DNA of 17,042 bases from an uncultured Ruminococcus sp. (GCA_900551505.1 URWK01000012.1:1-17042), one strand, 5' to 3'. Positions 1 to 7,601 are shown, counted from the stretch's first letter. Made by a program: numbers and translations. The notes: generated by a model from the sequence alone, not told the origin.

Positions 1-35
1 ATATTTTATTAATTTTTTTTTTAAAATTTAATTCT

Positions 36-65
36 GGGGGGCCACCCCTTTGGGGGGTCGCCCCC
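36..65 (-). terminator. GC-rich hairpin after the LRR gene, possible terminator
   Basis: An imperfect hairpin lies 8 bases beyond the stop of the leucine-rich-repeat gene. Positions 36-40 pair with 61-65 (five G/C pairs) and 44-48 pair with 54-58 (five pairs), with a small internal loop. On the minus strand the stem is followed by an A/T-rich stretch (1-35), but not by an immediate run of U, so termination is plausible rather than clear. The segment 57-70 is identical over 14 bases to 2814-2827, which follows the stop of another minus-strand gene, so this may be a copy of a dispersed GC-rich element. Base quality near runs of G or C in this window is doubtful. Confidence 0.4.
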
Positions 66-72
66 TGTTTAC

Positions 73-921
73 TTAAAGTTTAAGGTTACTGTCCATTCCG
101 AACCTTTCAGCCTTGTAATTTACAAGCATTATGTAAATCTCGTGTTTTTCATTCTCAATTGCGTATTGAATACATTCGTCAATATTTTTTCGTGTAAAGA
201 AATCTTTTTCCGCCATAAGACTGCTCAGTGTTTCGATATCATTACTGTCAATCAAACCGTGGTTTACAATCCCGGCGAAATTATTTATTATGTAAGCCCT
301 CATATTTTTGCCCTTGAGCGATAAAATATATTTTGTTACCCTGCTGTTATATTCCGAGAAATTCCTGTTGATAATTGTATACATCAATTGTGATATGTTA
401 ACTTTCGCCTCTTTAACGTTAATCTCTGTAAGTTTTCCGATTTTTATTGTTTCAAGGCTCATACAGCCGTCAAACACTCTCATGCCGATTCTTTTCAGGC
501 TGTCAGGCAATATTACTCTTCTCAGTGATTTGCATTCATTAAATATATCATTGTCAATTTCTTTTACGTTTTTGGGAATTACTATTTCTTCAAGGCTTAT
601 GCACTTCTCGAATGCCGCATTTCTGATTGCTTTTACATTTTCGGGAACAGTTATTTCTTTAAGGCTTTCACAACCATTAAATAAAGCCATATTTATCTGG
701 GTCAGACCTTCAGGAAGTCTTATATAAGTTAGATTTCTGCACCCTCTGAAAGCATAAAATGCAATATCCGTTACACTGTCGGGAATGATTATACTTTTTA
801 TTTTTTTATGGTTTCCGAAAACGACAGCCCCGATTTTCCTTACACCGTCAGGCACTACAATATTTTCTTCCAGTTCGTATGAAGTCGACAAAAGTGTTCC
901 GTTTTCTATTCTAAGTTCCAT
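73..921 (-). CDS. Leucine-rich repeat protein (LRR_5/BspA type), cytoplasmic
   Basis: A 282-residue protein with about six consecutive 23-residue repeats between residues 20 and 163. The pattern is I-x-I-P-x-x-V-x-x-I-x-x-x-A-F-x-x-C-x-x-L-x-x, as in LRR_5/BspA-type proteins, which usually act in binding. There is no signal peptide or membrane segment, unlike many BspA relatives, so it is probably intracellular. The repeats are followed by a helical C-terminal part (about 175-282) whose last stretch (ECIQYAIENEKHEIYIMLV) looks like an ankyrin-type helix pair. The ATG at 919-921 has an AAGGAG site at 928-933, six bases away, which fixes the start. It lies 56 bases downstream of rqcH on the same strand, separated by a 16-bp hairpin. 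Ligand and role are unknown. Confidence 0.85.
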   Translation of the reverse strand: MELRIENGTLLSTSYELEENIVVPDGVRKIGAVVFGNHKKIKSIIIPDSVTDIAFYAFRGCRNLTYIRLPEGLTQINMALFNGCESLKEITVPENVKAIRNAAFEKCISLEEIVIPKNVKEIDNDIFNECKSLRRVILPDSLKRIGMRVFDGCMSLETIKIGKLTEINVKEAKVNISQLMYTIINRNFSEYNSRVTKYILSLKGKNMRAYIINNFAGIVNHGLIDSNDIETLSSLMAEKDFFTRKNIDECIQYAIENEKHEIYIMLVNYKAERFGMDSNLKL

Positions 922-937
922 AAACTTCTCCTTTATG

Positions 938-974
938 CAAGCGACACAACACTTGTAAAGTGTTGTGTCGCTTG
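938..974. repeat. Perfect 16-bp inverted repeat between rqcH and the LRR gene
   Basis: Positions 938-953 are the exact reverse complement of 959-974 with a 5-base loop (TGTAA), giving a very stable hairpin. It starts four bases beyond the rqcH stop and ends four bases before the SD (928-933) of the next gene. On the minus strand the stem is followed by CATAAAGGAG, not by U, so it does not look like an intrinsic terminator for rqcH. It is more likely an intercistronic hairpin that sets mRNA decay or processing, or lowers downstream expression. Confidence 0.75.
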
Positions 975-977
975 ATT

Positions 978-2702
978 TTATTCTTCAGGCGTTATATAAA
1001 TAGTCTGTTCGTGGGTAAAAATAACTTTTCCCGGCTTCGAGCCTACAGGCTTTTTAACATATTTTACGAGCGTATAATCAACGGGGACTTGTGAAGAATT
1101 TTTAGCCTTGCTGTGTTTCACGGCTATAATTCCCGCTTCTTCAATAGTTCTGTCGGGCGGAGTTTCGCCGTTTGTCACGATGATGACGTGAGAACCTGCA
1201 ATGTTTCTTGTGTGTAGCCATATGTCAAGCTTTTCAGCGGTTTTCAGTGTAAGTTTGTCATTCTGTCTGTTATTTCTGCCCACAAGAATCTTATATCCGT
1301 CCGAAGAAGTATATTCTATAGGCGGTTTCTGTTTAGGCGGATTTCCTTTAAGCTTCACGGACTTTATATAGCCCTGCTCGGCAAGTTCAAGCCTTAATTC
1401 TATAACTTCGTTTTCTGTTTCTGCCCTGTTCAGAGCGTCAAGAACCGTATCAATATATTTAAGTTCTTCTTCACCTGCTTCAATCTGTTCCGCAAGTTTC
1501 TGTTCTGCGGTAAGAGCCTTTCTGTATTCGGAATAATATTTCTGTGCATTCTGCGAAGGTGTAAGTCTTTCATCAAGCTTAATTTCCGTCATCGGACAAC
1601 TTTCATCATAGAAATTTTCCAGAACAACTTTTTTATCGCCTTTTTTAAGTCTGTAAAGGTTTGCGGAAAGCAAATCGCCACAGAGCTTCAATTGCTCCTT
1701 GTTCCCACACTCCATAAGTTCCTGTCTCTGATTGGAAATTCTCCTTGTGATACGCTCGGAAAGCGAAGTAAGCAGTTTAAAAAGGTCGTTTGCCCTCTGG
1801 TGAAGCCTTGCCATGCTGTCACGTTCCGCATAGAATATATCAAGCGTCTGTGAAGAATTTTCGCATTCCTGCAATTGCATCAGACTTTCATATTGTGTAA
1901 GCCTGATAAACGAAAATTCTTTAAGGTCTTTTTCGGGCGTTCTTACTATGCAGTAATCTCCGTTCCCGTCAAGCAGTTTGTTTCTTGTATCGTTTATTAC
2001 TTCAAAGAGTTCATCAATATTTTTTTCAGTAAGTTCCGCCGAAGTAGTATGTGTATTGCCAAGTGTACGAAATGACCATTCTCTCGCAAGAACCGGCGAA
2101 ATTCCTTCAAACGTCTTTACAAGCACCTTTGAAAGTTCCTGTTGCTTGTCTGCAAGTGCCGTTTTAAGTTCTTCCCTCGTGAAGCTGAATACCGACAATC
2201 TTTCATCACGGTGCGGAAAGCAATATTTCATTCCCGGAAGTACCATTCTTTCTCTTGACATCTCGCCGTCTACACGCTTTATACTGTCGATAATTCTTCC
2301 GTCCTGATTGAGAACTATAAGATTTGAATACTTTCCCATTATCTCCGCCACAAGTGTTATTATTACCATATCGCCGAGCTCATTTATACACTCGAAATCA
2401 AACATCAGTATTCTTTCAAGCCCGTCCTGTCTGATTGCTTTAAGCTTTCCGCCCCCGAGGTGTTTCCTGAGAAGCATACAGAACATAGGCGGTGCTTTCG
2501 GGTTATCAATCGCAACATTTGTTATATGAACTCTTGCATTTGTCACAGATGCAGAAATCAAAAGTTTCTTTATTCCTCCGCCTGCTCTCATGGCAATTAT
2601 TATTTCATCTCTTGAAGGCTGATAAACCTTGTCCACCCTTGAACCTATGAGAAATTCCGTTTCTATCCTCACAAGGCTGAGAAATGCCCCGTCAAGTGCC
2701 AT
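978..2702 (-). CDS. rqcH: RqcH / NFACT-family ribosome quality control factor
   Basis: A 574-residue NFACT protein (once annotated fibronectin-binding protein A), the bacterial counterpart of eukaryotic Rqc2/NEMF. Known members bind obstructed 50S subunits carrying peptidyl-tRNA and recruit tRNA-Ala to add C-terminal alanine tails that mark nascent chains for degradation. Visible parts: the NFACT-N domain from residue 1 (MALDGAFLSLV, then MLLRKHLGGGKL at 76-87), a central coiled-coil rich region (about 290-440) and an NFACT-R/DUF814 domain (about 459-574) with DIWLHTRNIAGSH at 493-505. The acidic-Arg pair needed in the N domain appears as Glu96-Arg97, where Bacillus RqcH has Asp97-Arg98. Start: ATG 2700-2702 with AAGGAG at 2713-2718. 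The length is normal for the family. Confidence 0.95.
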   Translation of the reverse strand: MALDGAFLSLVRIETEFLIGSRVDKVYQPSRDEIIIAMRAGGGIKKLLISASVTNARVHITNVAIDNPKAPPMFCMLLRKHLGGGKLKAIRQDGLERILMFDFECINELGDMVIITLVAEIMGKYSNLIVLNQDGRIIDSIKRVDGEMSRERMVLPGMKYCFPHRDERLSVFSFTREELKTALADKQQELSKVLVKTFEGISPVLAREWSFRTLGNTHTTSAELTEKNIDELFEVINDTRNKLLDGNGDYCIVRTPEKDLKEFSFIRLTQYESLMQLQECENSSQTLDIFYAERDSMARLHQRANDLFKLLTSLSERITRRISNQRQELMECGNKEQLKLCGDLLSANLYRLKKGDKKVVLENFYDESCPMTEIKLDERLTPSQNAQKYYSEYRKALTAEQKLAEQIEAGEEELKYIDTVLDALNRAETENEVIELRLELAEQGYIKSVKLKGNPPKQKPPIEYTSSDGYKILVGRNNRQNDKLTLKTAEKLDIWLHTRNIAGSHVIIVTNGETPPDRTIEEAGIIAVKHSKAKNSSQVPVDYTLVKYVKKPVGSKPGKVIFTHEQTIYITPEE

Positions 2703-2763
2703 AATCTTTCATCTCCTTTTAATTCTATGTTCAGATAAGTATTTGTAATCTGAAAGTTTGTGA

Positions 2764-2821
2764 GGGGCGACGGCTCGGTTTTCGGAAAACTAAAATATAC
2801 CTGCAAAAGAGCCGTCGCCCC
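2764..2821. repeat. GC-rich 13-bp inverted repeat between trmK-nif3 and rqcH
   Basis: GGGGCGACGGCTC at 2764-2776 is the exact reverse complement of 2809-2821. The 32-base spacer holds a small hairpin of its own (GTTTT 2778-2782 with AAAAC 2786-2790). The outer right flank, 2814-2827, matches 57-70 base for base. Neither strand has a clean U-run directly after the stem: plus-strand flank CTGTTTT, minus-strand flank CTCACAAA. It is therefore better read as a REP-like intergenic element than as a terminator. It occupies most of the 145-base gap between the two minus-strand genes. Confidence 0.65.
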
Positions 2822-2847
2822 CTGTTTTCTGCCGAAAAGTTGAAACC

Positions 2848-3663
2848 TTATACAAAGTCGGTGCAGTCCCTGTTATTTTCCGCAATCTCGACTTCTGTAT
2901 TAATCAGCTCGGCTTGTAAAAGTTCTTTCAAGGTTTCCATAGCAAGTGTTTCGGTATAATAATGACCGCAGTCAAAAAGGACTATTCCAAGTTCTTCTGC
3001 TTTAAGCCATACATCATGCTTCACATCTCCGGTTATATATGCATCCGCACCTGTCGATTTGACAAGCTCAAGCAATGAACCGCCCGAACCTGAACAGTAA
3101 GCTATTTTCTTAACGGGCTTTTTAAGGTTTCCGTATCTTACAGCCTTACAGCCGAAAGTCTTTTTAAGGGTTTCCGCAAGCCCTTTAATATCTTCTGTTT
3201 CATTTTTAAGTTCGCACACTCTGCCGAATCCGATAGTTTCGGAAACCGTTTTTTCAAGCGTTTCATAATTTTCAGTAAGCCCGAGCGATTTATCAAGCAT
3301 ACCGAAAATTATATCATTCATTCCGCCCTTTGTAATATCCAGAGGTGTATGAACGCAGATTGCGGAAACCGAATTTTTAATAAGCGAATATACCGGGCTT
3401 GTTGTCGGAATGTTCTTTAAGGGACTGAAAATTACAGGGTGATGAGAAACTATAAGCTGTGCATTTTTCTTTACGGCTTCTTCAATCACACTGTTTGTAA
3501 TATCGAGCGAAACAAGGACTTTTGAAATCTTCTGATTTCTGTCGCCGACCAAAAGCCCTGAATTGTCCCACTTTTCCTGATAACTGAACGGTGCGAATTT
3601 GTCTATTATATCATAAGCGTGTCCGACTGTTTCCGAATAGTCTTTTATATTTTCCATAGTCAT
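2848..3663 (-). CDS. Possible internally initiated Nif3-like protein (inside the trmK-nif3 fusion)
   Basis: Within the fused reading frame a GGAGG site (3672-3676) lies eight bases before the in-frame ATG at 3661-3663 (Met218), exactly at the border between the TrmK and Nif3 parts. Translation from there would give a complete 271-residue Nif3-like protein, which matches the size and start of stand-alone homologues. Met216 and Met220 are alternative starts nearby, but Met218 has the best spacing. The layout is as expected if two adjacent genes lost the intervening stop while keeping the second ribosome binding site. Whether both products are made cannot be told from sequence. Confidence 0.45.
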   Translation of the reverse strand: MTMENIKDYSETVGHAYDIIDKFAPFSYQEKWDNSGLLVGDRNQKISKVLVSLDITNSVIEEAVKKNAQLIVSHHPVIFSPLKNIPTTSPVYSLIKNSVSAICVHTPLDITKGGMNDIIFGMLDKSLGLTENYETLEKTVSETIGFGRVCELKNETEDIKGLAETLKKTFGCKAVRYGNLKKPVKKIAYCSGSGGSLLELVKSTGADAYITGDVKHDVWLKAEELGIVLFDCGHYYTETLAMETLKELLQAELINTEVEIAENNRDCTDFV

Positions 3664-4314
3664 TTTCATATCCTCCGCTTTTCTGGCAAGTTCTGTGTTT
3701 ATATTCCTGCTCTTTTTAAGGCTCATAAGTATAAGTTCATATTTCTTTTTTCTCTTTTCGGCATATTTCAAAGAGCTTTCGAGAGTGTAGTCAAATTTCC
3801 CTGTTTCTGCTGACTTTTCTGAAATCTCAAATCTTATGCCCGTATATTTTACTGACATAACCGTATAAATAAAGTCCTTCTCCTGTACAGCCGTTTCGCT
3901 TTCCAGCCTGAAGCCGAGCAAGTATAAATTTTTTCTTAGCAAATCCGCTTTAGTCATGGGCTGTAAGATGAAATTCCTGTTCCTAAGACCTAACGGACAA
4001 TTTTCAAGTATCTTAATAATAGTTTCTCCGCCCATTCCCGCAATAACTATATCTGTTATCGGCTCTGTTTCGGGGATATTATTCAAGCCGTCCGAAATTA
4101 TAAGTTTTGTCTTTTCGCTCACCCCGTATTTTTCGGCTGTACGCCTTGCATATTCAAGAGGTTTTTCCGCTATGTCGGAAGCTATCGCCATTTCACATTT
4201 TCCGCTCTGTATAAGGTATGCAGGCAAATATCCGTGGTCCGTACCTATGTCGCAAATATAATTGCCCTTTACTTTTTTCGCACATTCTTCAAGTCTGTTG
4301 TCAAGTTTTATCAT
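2848..4314 (-). CDS. trmK: TrmK tRNA (adenine-22-N1)-methyltransferase fused to Nif3-like dinuclear metal protein
   Basis: A 488-residue fusion of two proteins that are normally separate neighbours in Firmicutes (yqfN and yqfO in Bacillus). Residues 1 to about 210 are TrmK, which makes m1A22 in tRNA: the S-adenosylmethionine loop DIGTDHGYLPAYL is at 22-34, IAGMGGETI at 91-99 and LQPM at 117-120, followed by a Lys-rich helical part. Residues from about 218 to 488 are Nif3/DUF34: QEKWDNSGLLVGD 246-258, metal-ligand motifs LIVSHHPVIF 287-296 and HTPLD 322-326, GGMND 330-334, TGDVKHD 428-434 and DCGHYYTE 448-455. HTPLD replaces the usual HTNLD. The reading frame is open throughout. The start has a modest SD (CGGAG, 4327-4331) 12 bases upstream. 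An internal SD suggests Nif3 is also made alone (separate entry). Confidence 0.9.
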   Translation of the reverse strand: MIKLDNRLEECAKKVKGNYICDIGTDHGYLPAYLIQSGKCEMAIASDIAEKPLEYARRTAEKYGVSEKTKLIISDGLNNIPETEPITDIVIAGMGGETIIKILENCPLGLRNRNFILQPMTKADLLRKNLYLLGFRLESETAVQEKDFIYTVMSVKYTGIRFEISEKSAETGKFDYTLESSLKYAEKRKKKYELILMSLKKSRNINTELARKAEDMKMTMENIKDYSETVGHAYDIIDKFAPFSYQEKWDNSGLLVGDRNQKISKVLVSLDITNSVIEEAVKKNAQLIVSHHPVIFSPLKNIPTTSPVYSLIKNSVSAICVHTPLDITKGGMNDIIFGMLDKSLGLTENYETLEKTVSETIGFGRVCELKNETEDIKGLAETLKKTFGCKAVRYGNLKKPVKKIAYCSGSGGSLLELVKSTGADAYITGDVKHDVWLKAEELGIVLFDCGHYYTETLAMETLKELLQAELINTEVEIAENNRDCTDFV

Positions 4315-4403
4315 TTAATAGTATCACTCCGTTTCTGATATGTAAACTTTATAATTCAAACAATACGTTTTCTGTTTATATACCTGTCCTTTTTAAGGGT
4401 TTC

Positions 4404-4560
4404 GGGGGGGGGGGGGGGGGGGGGGGGGGGGGCGGGGGGGGCGCCCCCCCCCCCCCCGCCCAAAAAAAAAAAAAACAATTTTTTTTTTCATTAATCCCAG
4501 TGGTTGTTGGGGGGGGGGGGCCCCCCCCGCGGGGGCCCCCCCCCCCCCCCCTAAACCCCC
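4404..4560. other. Homopolymer G/C block, probable sequencing or assembly artefact
   Basis: This stretch consists of long runs of G (4404-4432, 4509-4520), C (4444-4457, 4536-4551) and A (4462-4475) with T-rich remnants. It has no codon structure or recognisable motif, unlike the roughly 40 percent GC sequence around it. It sits in the divergent promoter region between trmK-nif3 and spoIIAA, where the spoIIA promoter would be expected. Failed base calls over a GC-rich hairpin are the likeliest cause. Reading frames crossing it should not be trusted. Confidence 0.75.
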
Positions 4561-4674
4561 GATTCCGAAAATTTTCTGTATTTAAATTTTTTCTGCTGTC
4601 CGATTTCTACAAATTATTCGCCCCTTTAGCTATAAAATAAATATAAACCTATTTATTGGAAAGGAGTCTTTGAT

Positions 4675-4983
4675 TTGGACATTGAAATAATTTCTGAAGT
4701 CGGTACTCTTATAGTTTACCTGAGCGGAGAGCTTGACCACCACGCCGCAAAGGAAATAAGAAACAGAATTGACCTCGCAATCTCTGTGCATAAACCTGAT
4801 GAATTGATTCTTGATTTTGAAAAAATAATGTTTATGGACAGTTCGGGAATAGGGCTTGTGATGGGACGTTTCAAGAAGATGCAGGAAACAGGCGGTAATG
4901 TAGTTATCCGGAATCCGTCACCGCATATCAGGAAAGTTCTGAAAATCTCCGGCATCGACCGACTGGCAAAAATAACCGTATAG
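4675..4983 (+). CDS. spoIIAA: Anti-sigma F factor antagonist SpoIIAA
   Basis: A 102-residue STAS-domain protein, the partner-switching regulator of the forespore sigma factor. The unphosphorylated form binds SpoIIAB and frees SigF; SpoIIAB phosphorylates it, and SpoIIE reverses this. The conserved DSSGIG motif at residues 55-60 carries the phosphorylated serine (Ser56, matching Ser58 of Bacillus), and GELDHHAA (18-25) is the typical N-terminal strand. It is somewhat shorter than the 117-residue Bacillus protein. The start is TTG (4675-4677): AAGGAG at 4661-4666 lies eight bases upstream and no ATG is available in the right place. It is the first gene of the operon, 11 bases before spoIIAB. 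Confidence 0.96.
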   Translation: MDIEIISEVGTLIVYLSGELDHHAAKEIRNRIDLAISVHKPDELILDFEKIMFMDSSGIGLVMGRFKKMQETGGNVVIRNPSPHIRKVLKISGIDRLAKITV

Positions 4984-4994
4984 GAGGTGTAATT

Positions 4995-5423
4995 ATGAAA
5001 ACACTTAATCAGACCAAAATCAATTTTCTAAGCCTTTCGGAAAATGAAAGTTTCGCTCGTACTGTTGTTTCCGCATTTGTCACACAACTTGACCCGACCG
5101 TTGAAGAAATGGTTGAAATCAGAACCGCTGTTTCAGAAGCGGTAACAAATTGTATCGTTCACGCTTACAAAAACCGTACAGGCAATATAGAAATGTCACT
5201 TAAAATCCTTGAGGGAAATGAAATTTACATAAGGATAAAAGATGCCGGTTGCGGAATTGCAGATATCAAAAAAGCTGTTGAACCATTGTTCACCACTTCC
5301 CCGAATGAAGAAAGGGCAGGGCTTGGGTTTTCCGTTATGGAAAGCTTCATGGACAAGATGCAGGTCAGAAGCAAAACCGATTCGGGTACAGTTGTAATAA
5401 TGCGGAAAAAAGTCGGAGCATAG
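4995..5423 (+). CDS. spoIIAB: Anti-sigma F factor and serine kinase SpoIIAB
   Basis: A 142-residue GHKL-fold ATP-binding protein that holds SigF inactive in the predivisional and mother cell and phosphorylates SpoIIAA. The N box, with the catalytic glutamate region SEAVTN (47-52), the G1 box DAGCGI (83-88) and the G2-like AGLGFSVMESFMD (108-120) are all present and in order. The ATG at 4995 has GGAGG at 4983-4987, so the SD overlaps the final base of the spoIIAA stop codon; translation of the two genes is probably coupled, fitting the need for balanced amounts. Length matches the family (146 in Bacillus). Confidence 0.97.
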   Translation: MKTLNQTKINFLSLSENESFARTVVSAFVTQLDPTVEEMVEIRTAVSEAVTNCIVHAYKNRTGNIEMSLKILEGNEIYIRIKDAGCGIADIKKAVEPLFTTSPNEERAGLGFSVMESFMDKMQVRSKTDSGTVVIMRKKVGA

Positions 5424-5426
5424 CTT

Positions 5427-6080
5427 ATGGAAGATGAAGATTTCATACAGAATAATCTTGGGCTTGTACATCTCTGTGCGAATAAATTCAGAAACAAGGG
5501 TATTGAATATGAAGAAATGTTCTCCGCAGGCTGTATAGGGCTTGTGAAAGCAATGAAAGCTTTCGACCCGTCCAGAAATGTGAAATTCTCAACTTACGCC
5601 GTCCCCGTAATCCTCGGAGAAATAAAGTGCCTTTTCCGTGACGGCGGAAGTATCAAGGTAAGCCGTAAAATAAAGTCCCTTTCTATACATATTTCAAGGG
5701 AACGTGAACGCTTTTCAAAAAATTACGGGAGAGAACCCACAATAAGCGAACTTTCCGAAATCCTGAATGTTTCCGAATCCGAAATAGCGGAAGCCGTTTC
5801 GGCAGGCTTGCCGACTGTTTCATTGACCTGCGAAGATGATGAAGGTTGCAGTCAGCTTGATATACCCGTTGAATCCCCTGACATAAAAATAACCGACCGT
5901 GTTTCTCTGCATCAGATAATAAGCACCCTTGAACCTGATGACAGGCAACTTATTTTTCTGCGGTATTACAGAAATCTTACGCAAGTCCAGACCGCAAAAC
6001 TACTCGGAATTACTCAAGTGAAAGTTTCAAGACGTGAGAAAAAAATTCTCTCCGTAATCCGTGAAAAAATGCTTGGTTAG
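5427..6080 (+). CDS. sigF: Sporulation sigma factor SigF (forespore)
   Basis: A 217-residue sigma-70 family protein. Region 2 runs through FSTYAVPVILGEIKCLFRDG (54-73), which closely matches SigF/SigG proteins, followed by IKVSRKIK; region 3 is around 85-125, and region 4 (165-215) has the helix-turn-helix TQVQTAKLLGITQVKVSR. Position right behind spoIIAA-spoIIAB identifies it as SigF rather than SigG. The start is ATG 5427, three bases after the spoIIAB stop, with CGGAG (5414-5418) inside the end of spoIIAB. Compared with Bacillus SigF (255 residues) about 35 N-terminal residues are absent, because the protein begins directly at region 2; there is no room upstream for them. The gene ends just before a corrupted G/C block, where a terminator would be expected. 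Confidence 0.94.
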   Translation: MEDEDFIQNNLGLVHLCANKFRNKGIEYEEMFSAGCIGLVKAMKAFDPSRNVKFSTYAVPVILGEIKCLFRDGGSIKVSRKIKSLSIHISRERERFSKNYGREPTISELSEILNVSESEIAEAVSAGLPTVSLTCEDDEGCSQLDIPVESPDIKITDRVSLHQIISTLEPDDRQLIFLRYYRNLTQVQTAKLLGITQVKVSRREKKILSVIREKMLG

Positions 6081-6090
6081 TTCTTTTTTC

Positions 6091-6216
<126 letters not shown>

Positions 6217-6260
6217 AACGTCTCCCGCTTCCGGACACTTCCCAGACTGTTCTGAAATCT

Positions 6261-7526
6261 TCAGAATATATTGTTCTGGCTGTTCATTATATTTGTCGCA
6301 AGGTAAAGCGAACCACATATAATTACACTGCCCTTTGTTTCCATCGCAAGTTTCATAGCCATATACATTCCCTCATTTGTGGAATTGGCTGTTCTGACCC
6401 TGCACTTCTTCATATATCCGGCAAGTTCCTGAGCAGGCACGGCATTATCTGCAAAGTCATCAACACATATTACCATATCCGCATATTCTGAAAGTTTACT
6501 TGCCACAGTCTTGTAATCCTTAGTTTTTATCATTCCCGTAAGTGCTATAATCGGCTTCTCATCAACCATAGAAACCACATCTTCGAGCGATGAAATACCG
6601 CCCTCATTGTGTCCGCCGTCAAGAATTACAAGCGGATTTCTGTTTATAATCTCCGCTCTTGCCCTGACCTGAACTTCCGAAAAAGCTTTCTGAACTGCCG
6701 AAAGCGGAATTTCAAAACCCGATTTTCTGAGAATTTCGATAGTTTCAATAGCCGTTGTCGCATTCACAATCTGGTGTTTACCTGCCATTTTAAGTGTATA
6801 TTCATTAGACTTGTAAACGAAAGAACTTCCGTTAAGCGACATATTGAGTGCAACTAACAAATCCTTATCCGGAATAATAAGCTTTGAATTTTTACTTTCC
6901 GCAACGGCTCTTATCACTGCCATAACTTCATCGGGATTATTATAGGAAATAATTGCAGGTCTGTTTTCCTTAATTATACCTGCTTTCTGCATTGCTATCT
7001 TCTCAAGCGTATCTCCGAGAATTGCGGTATGGTCATAGGAAACCGTTGTAATCACAGATGCTACGGGATTTTTTATTATATTCGTTGCATCAAGAAGTCC
7101 TCCTATTCCCGTTTCAAGAAAAACTATGTCACAATTCTGATTCAGAAAGTATAACAATGCTATTGCAAAGGTTATTTCAAACTGAGAATACGCCTTTTTT
7201 TTGATTGTATTTTTAACTATGTCACAAACTCTTATAAGCTTTGTTTCAGGGATATTTTCGCCGTTTATTCTTATTCTGTCTGCATATTCCTGCACGAACG
7301 GTGAAGTAAATTGTCCTACTCTGTATTTGGAATTTATGCAGGCTGTCGAACAAAGTTCGAGAACAGAACCTTTCCCGTTAGTTCCTGCTATGTGAACGAA
7401 TTTCAAATAGTCCTGCGGATTTCCGATAGTATCGAGCAGTTCGGCTATTCTTGAAAGGTCTGTTACCTTTTCTCCAAGTTTGCTGTAACTGTTAATAAAT
7501 TCCATAGCTTCATTGATTGTATTCAT
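6261..7526 (-). CDS. folC: Bifunctional folylpolyglutamate synthase / dihydrofolate synthase
   Basis: A 421-residue Mur-ligase-fold enzyme that adds L-glutamate to folates in the cytoplasm using ATP, and in many bacteria also to dihydropteroate. The P-loop HIAGTNGKGSV is at 45-55, the ETGIGGLLDATN segment at 138-149 matches the family's E-x-G-x-G-G-R-x-D-x-T-N with Leu in place of the usual Arg, SYDHTAILGDT lies at 163-173, and the C-terminal domain has DGGHN at 303-307 (usually DGAHN). A TTG 24 bases upstream would extend the frame, but the ATG at 7524-7526 has GGAG (7533-7536) six bases away and is preferred. It lies 75 bases downstream of valS on the same strand, probably cotranscribed, an arrangement common in Firmicutes. 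Confidence 0.93.
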   Translation of the reverse strand: MNTINEAMEFINSYSKLGEKVTDLSRIAELLDTIGNPQDYLKFVHIAGTNGKGSVLELCSTACINSKYRVGQFTSPFVQEYADRIRINGENIPETKLIRVCDIVKNTIKKKAYSQFEITFAIALLYFLNQNCDIVFLETGIGGLLDATNIIKNPVASVITTVSYDHTAILGDTLEKIAMQKAGIIKENRPAIISYNNPDEVMAVIRAVAESKNSKLIIPDKDLLVALNMSLNGSSFVYKSNEYTLKMAGKHQIVNATTAIETIEILRKSGFEIPLSAVQKAFSEVQVRARAEIINRNPLVILDGGHNEGGISSLEDVVSMVDEKPIIALTGMIKTKDYKTVASKLSEYADMVICVDDFADNAVPAQELAGYMKKCRVRTANSTNEGMYMAMKLAMETKGSVIICGSLYLATNIMNSQNNIF

Positions 7527-7558
7527 AATTATCTCCATCTTTATCCACAAACAGATTT

Positions 7559-7581
7559 CCCCCGTTTTTTTAAGGCGGGGG
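7559..7581. repeat. Short GC hairpin between valS and folC
   Basis: CCCCCG (7559-7564) pairs with CGGGGG (7576-7581) around an 11-base T/A-rich loop. It lies between the valS stop and the folC SD. On the coding (minus) strand no U-run follows, so it is not a convincing terminator; an intercistronic hairpin within a valS-folC operon fits better. Confidence 0.5.
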
Positions 7582-7601
7582 ATTTCTGTCTTATTTTATT
7601 C

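Noticed and set aside
4218..4640. 140-codon open frame with a poly-Gly/poly-Pro centre
   Set aside because: It runs through the 4404-4560 homopolymer block and antisense to the start of trmK; composition only.
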